A stretch of 16,205 nucleotides of DNA from Bergeyella porcorum. Its GTDB lineage: Bacteria; Bacteroidota; Bacteroidia; Flavobacteriales; Weeksellaceae. The notes under the pieces are model-generated. The model was not told where the DNA came from. It made no database searches and was given only the letters and a program-made list of their open reading frames with translations. This document shows, piece by piece, positions 14,305 to 16,205 of the stretch; the first letter of the stretch is position 1, and each line of letters starts with the position of its first letter. The position numbers and the translations under genes are program-made. The stretch lies in assembly GCF_042427575.1 (NCBI RefSeq), contig NZ_JBHMFD010000024.1:1-16205 (forward strand), given 5' to 3'.

Positions 14305-14760
14305 TTACATCTGCTTTATCAACCAATTCTGGCGTCCTATCATTTCAATCATTTCCAATTGTTCTTGACTCCAATAAAGGTCTTCTTCCTCATCGGCAAG
14401 ATAGCCTTTGAGTATATCGTAGGTGGTAGGGTCGTCTTTAAGAGTTGCCATACAATTATAAAGCATATTCACGCCGTGTTCCTGTTGTTTGAGGTCAGCT
14501 TTGAGATATTCAACAGGGTCTTTTATAAGATTTCTCCCCTTTTGGTCTTCGATTTTTACCTCACCACCAAGGTCGTTGATGCGGGCGATAAACTTTGCCA
14601 CCCATTCCATCTCTTCGGCATAATGCTCTTTGTACTTCGTTCCAAGTTTCGTAAAACCCATTGCCTCAAAATGTAAGCCCTGCACAAAGTGTACGAAAGC
14701 TGCATTGGCTAAACCTGTTGCGAATAGCTGCAATGCCTCAATTGATTTCTGATGTCTCAT
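14305..14760 (-). CDS. Ferritin-like (bacterioferritin-type) protein with a degenerate diiron site (151 aa)
   Basis: This is a four-helix-bundle protein resembling bacterioferritin in length and helix layout (VEYLKADLKQQEHG and GYLADEEEDLYWSQEQLEMI are the last two core helices). Aligned by eye to bacterioferritin, the Glu in EEMEW (51-position) and the Glu in DEEED (127-position) are kept, but the positions of E18, H54, E94 and H130 appear to be Leu, Trp, Gln and Asp. The usual ferroxidase centre is therefore probably absent or rebuilt, and the haem-ligand Met52 seems retained. It could store iron without oxidising it, join another ferritin, or serve a non-iron role. The ATG at 14758-14760 is 6 bp after the Ohr stop, so it is the last gene of the peroxide operon. 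Confidence 0.75.
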   Translation of the reverse strand: MRHQKSIEALQLFATGLANAAFVHFVQGLHFEAMGFTKLGTKYKEHYAEEMEWVAKFIARINDLGGEVKIEDQKGRNLIKDPVEYLKADLKQQEHGVNMLYNCMATLKDDPTTYDILKGYLADEEEDLYWSQEQLEMIEMIGRQNWLIKQM

Positions 14761-14766
14761 CGTTTT

Positions 14767-15195
14767 TTAATGATTGGTTACTTCAAATTTTACTTCTACA
14801 TTACCACGAGTAGCATTAGAATACGGGCAAACTTGATGTGCTTTTTCCACCAAACGCTCGGCTTCTTCTTGCGATATATTAGGAATATTCACTTGCATTT
14901 CTACGGCTAAACCAAAACCTCCGTTTGCTAACTGACCGATAGAAACTTTTGCCGTAACGGCTGTTTCGCCTGTTTTTGCTCTTTCCTGACGGATGATCAA
15001 GTTCAAAGCACTATCAAAACAAGCCGCATAGCCACCTGCAAAAAGTTGCTCTGGATTGGTATAATCATCATTTGCACCGCCCATTGCCTTTGGCATTCTT
15101 ACTTCTAAATTCAATACGCCGTTATCAGAAACTACCTTTCCGTTTCGTCCTCCTGTTGCCGTTGCTACGGCTGTGTACATTACATTTGTCATCAT
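14767..15195 (-). CDS. ohr: Organic hydroperoxide resistance protein Ohr
   Basis: This is a thiol peroxidase of the OsmC/Ohr family, cytoplasmic, that reduces organic hydroperoxides using a reactive Cys and lipoylated partners. The N-terminus VMYTAVATATGGRNG is Ohr-like. The peroxidatic Cys59 lies in GGYAACFDSAL and the resolving Cys123 in VCPYSNATRGN, both in the Ohr (not OsmC) context. Length (142 aa) is normal. The ATG at 15193-15195 overlaps the TGA of the regulator gene by 4 bp (ATGA), so translation is coupled. The next codon is also ATG (15190-15192). Expression should rise when OhrR is oxidised. Confidence 0.95.
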   Translation of the reverse strand: MMTNVMYTAVATATGGRNGKVVSDNGVLNLEVRMPKAMGGANDDYTNPEQLFAGGYAACFDSALNLIIRQERAKTGETAVTAKVSIGQLANGGFGLAVEMQVNIPNISQEEAERLVEKAHQVCPYSNATRGNVEVKFEVTNH

Positions 15196-15623
15196 TTTTC
15201 TCTGTTGTTTAAAATTTTATAAATTATTTTTTTCATTGTTTCTATTTCGTCTTCCGTAAGATTGGTTTCGCTTTTTATGGCGGAGTGAATCTCTTTGGCT
15301 TTTTCTTTTATTTGAAGTCCTTTTTCGGTAAGGGAAATATTTACGGTTCTCTCATCTTGCTTACTTCGTGTTCTGGTGATTAATTTTTTCGTTTCCATTC
15401 GTTTAAGCAAAGGCGTAAGCGTTCCACTATCCAAAAAAAGACGCTCACCGATGCTTTTCACGCTCATATTATTTTCTTCCCAAAGCACCATCAGCACCAA
15501 ATACTGCGGATACGTAATATCTAAATCTCCCAAAAACTTAGAATAACATTGCGTGATTTCCCTCGACACGACATATAAAGGAAAACACAGTTGATTGCTC
15601 AATTTCAATACATCGTCTGTCAT
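15192..15623 (-). CDS. ohrR: OhrR-type MarR-family peroxide-sensing repressor
   Basis: This is a MarR-fold repressor that senses organic peroxides through a single reactive Cys. LSNQLCFPLY places Cys13 where B. subtilis OhrR has Cys15. Tyr27 and Tyr38 match the two Tyr residues that bond to that Cys. The winged helix-turn-helix is clear: MSVKSIGERLFLDSGTLTPLLKRME and the wing RTRSKQDERTV. A second Cys at 26 could allow a two-Cys mechanism, which is uncertain. It is first in the operon ohrR-ohr-ferritin-like gene, so it regulates its own transcription. A 28-bp palindrome overlaps its promoter. The ATG at 15621-15623 gives the expected length (143 aa). Confidence 0.93.
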   Translation of the reverse strand: MTDDVLKLSNQLCFPLYVVSREITQCYSKFLGDLDITYPQYLVLMVLWEENNMSVKSIGERLFLDSGTLTPLLKRMETKKLITRTRSKQDERTVNISLTEKGLQIKEKAKEIHSAIKSETNLTEDEIETMKKIIYKILNNREK

Positions 15624-15654
15624 CTATTTTCTATCAATTGTTTCATTTCTGATG

Positions 15655-15691
15655 CAAATGTACAAAATTAAATTGTATACAATCTAATTTT
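15655..15691 (-). promoter_or_regulatory. ohrR operon promoter with overlapping OhrR operator palindrome
   Basis: On the minus strand TTG (15680-15682), a 17-nt spacer and TACATTTG (15655-15662) form the promoter. The -33 TTG lies within ATTGTATACAAT (15672-15683), a perfect 12-bp palindrome. This is extended by AAAATTA (15664-15670) and TAATTTT (15685-15691) to a 28-bp dyad with one mismatched pair. Repressor bound here would cover the -33 box and the spacer. Confidence 0.8.
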
Positions 15692-15800
15692 TAACAATAT
15701 ATTTTTTACTATTTATTTCATAATCGTTGATTATTAGTGAGTTAAAATCAAAAGATATATTGCATTTGTTAAATAAAAGGGAGATTTTTTGTATGGCGAA
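15692..15800. other. Spacer between the ohrR operator and array B
   Basis: A/T-rich with no gene or clear signal. A plus-strand frame that starts here and runs through array B is a by-product of the 21-bp period and not a credible protein. Confidence 0.4.
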
Positions 15801-15987
15801 TAGGAGCTTTCCCTACAAGTGTAGGAGCTCTTCCTACAAGTGTAGGAGCTTTTCCCCCAAGTGTAGGAGCTTTCCCTACAAGTGTAGGAGCTTTTCCCCC
15901 AAGTGTAGGAGCATTTCCTCCAAGTGTAGGAGCTCTTCCCCCAAGTGTAGGAGCTTTTCCCCAAGATGTAGGAGCTCTTCCTACAAA
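15801..15987. repeat. 21-bp tandem repeat array B (nine units)
   Basis: A partial first unit (15801-15819) and eight 21-bp units start at 15820, 15841, 15862, 15883, 15904, 15925, 15946 and 15967, in the same orientation and consensus as array A (TGTAGGAGCTTTTCCCCCAAG or ...TCCTACAAG). Units 15820-15903 follow the same order of variants as the start of array A, except that one A unit (14019) has no counterpart. Arrays A and B therefore have a common history. Confidence 0.95.
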
Positions 15988-15990
15988 TAA

Positions 15991-16020
15991 AAAAAGCGGA
16001 AACATTGGTTTCCGTTTTTT
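15991..16020 (-). terminator. Strong hairpin terminator of the 16033 gene
   Basis: CGGAAAC (15997-16003) pairs with GTTTCCG (16008-16014) around ATTG. It is flanked by A5G on the left and T6 on the right, which gives a T-run on either strand. It begins 13 bp past the stop of the minus-strand gene. Confidence 0.8.
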
Positions 16021-16032
16021 ACTGTTATTAAA

Positions 16033-16205
16033 TTACCTTTTGTCTGCAATGCCAAACTCAAGCCAGCCAGCCTGTGGGATAGAGAGCTTCACTACTTTTT
16101 TACTTTCTCTTAGCTGAGTGGTAAGCGTTTCAAGCGTTTTGTTAAGCTCATCGGTTTTGGCTTTTAGTTCGGCTTTCAATCGTTCTTGCTCATCATTTAG
16201 TTTGA
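16033..16205 (-). CDS. C-terminus of an unidentified coiled-coil protein (partial)
   Basis: The minus-strand frame is open from the window edge to TAA at 16033-16035 (56 visible codons). The visible part is first a charged heptad-like helix (NDEQERLKAELKAKTDELNK and onward, with L/T at regular spacing, probably a coiled coil), then a short conserved-looking tail VVKLSIPQAGWLEFGIADKR. I do not recognise the family. Its own terminator follows directly, so this is a real gene end rather than a chance frame. Confidence 0.7.
   Translation of the reverse strand, partial: KLNDEQERLKAELKAKTDELNKTLETLTTQLRESKKVVKLSIPQAGWLEFGIADKR

Noticed and set aside
13977..15987. CRISPR array
   Set aside because: Units are 21 bp head-to-tail with no unique spacers, and no cas genes are in the window.
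15727..16005. Open frames on both strands across array B, giving CRSxSPK-type or GKAPTL-type repeat peptides
   Set aside because: A 21-bp period without stops keeps several frames open on both strands at once, so this is an artefact of the repeat. There is no start signal and the array A counterpart is not open the same way.

Overview
The window looks like chromosomal DNA of a Flavobacteriia-type Bacteroidota. Coding and intergenic DNA are A/T-rich, Shine-Dalgarno sequences are weak, and several gene starts are preceded by the Bacteroidota promoter pattern TTG-N17-21-TAnnTTTG. The protein families (SWIM-SNF2 helicase, Crp-like regulator, OhrR/Ohr) fit. A Capnocytophaga-like genus is only a guess.

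Layout: (1) 255-3923, minus strand: a SWIM-zinc-finger SNF2 helicase gene cut in two by one in-frame TAA, with no frameshift. (2) 3924-4545: no intact gene, but a 149-bp MITE-like element with inverted ends beside TA, and a 223-bp near-identical copy of the 3' end of the oxidoreductase gene at 11595. (3) 4546-6765, minus strand: two paralogous Rossmann-fold (F420-reductase-like) NAD(P)-binding proteins and a Crp/Fnr-type regulator, each with its own promoter-like sequence. (4) 6901-7261: a decapitated amidohydrolase and an unidentified coding scrap, which mark a breakpoint. (5) 7342-11272, plus strand: a tight three-gene cassette of UvrD-like SF1 helicase, DarT-like DNA ADP-ribosyltransferase and ADP-ribosylglycohydrolase (ARH/DraG). 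This is the accessory module and probably a toxin-antitoxin or anti-phage system. (6) 11595-13968: an alpha/beta hydrolase and quinone-oxidoreductase-like operon diverging from an HxlR regulator, with two promoters facing each other around an inverted-repeat operator. (7) 13977-15987: two arrays of 21-bp tandem repeats flanking an OhrR-Ohr-ferritin-like peroxide operon. (8) 16033 onward: the C-terminus of an unidentified coiled-coil protein.

How the genes fit together: much of the chromosomal background concerns redox and electrophile stress (NAD(P)-dependent oxidoreductases, a quinone-oxidoreductase-like operon under an HxlR regulator with an N-terminal Cys, and organic peroxide detoxification under OhrR). 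The helicase-DarT-ARH cassette lies on the opposite strand, interrupts this block and is bordered by gene debris, so it was probably acquired horizontally. In the proposed model DarT modifies DNA bases with ADP-ribose, the ARH protein removes the mark (antitoxin), and the helicase supplies or senses the single-stranded DNA substrate. Four copies of one 37-nt hairpin terminator, the duplicated oxidoreductase tail, the MITE and the 21-bp arrays show that the locus has been rearranged repeatedly.
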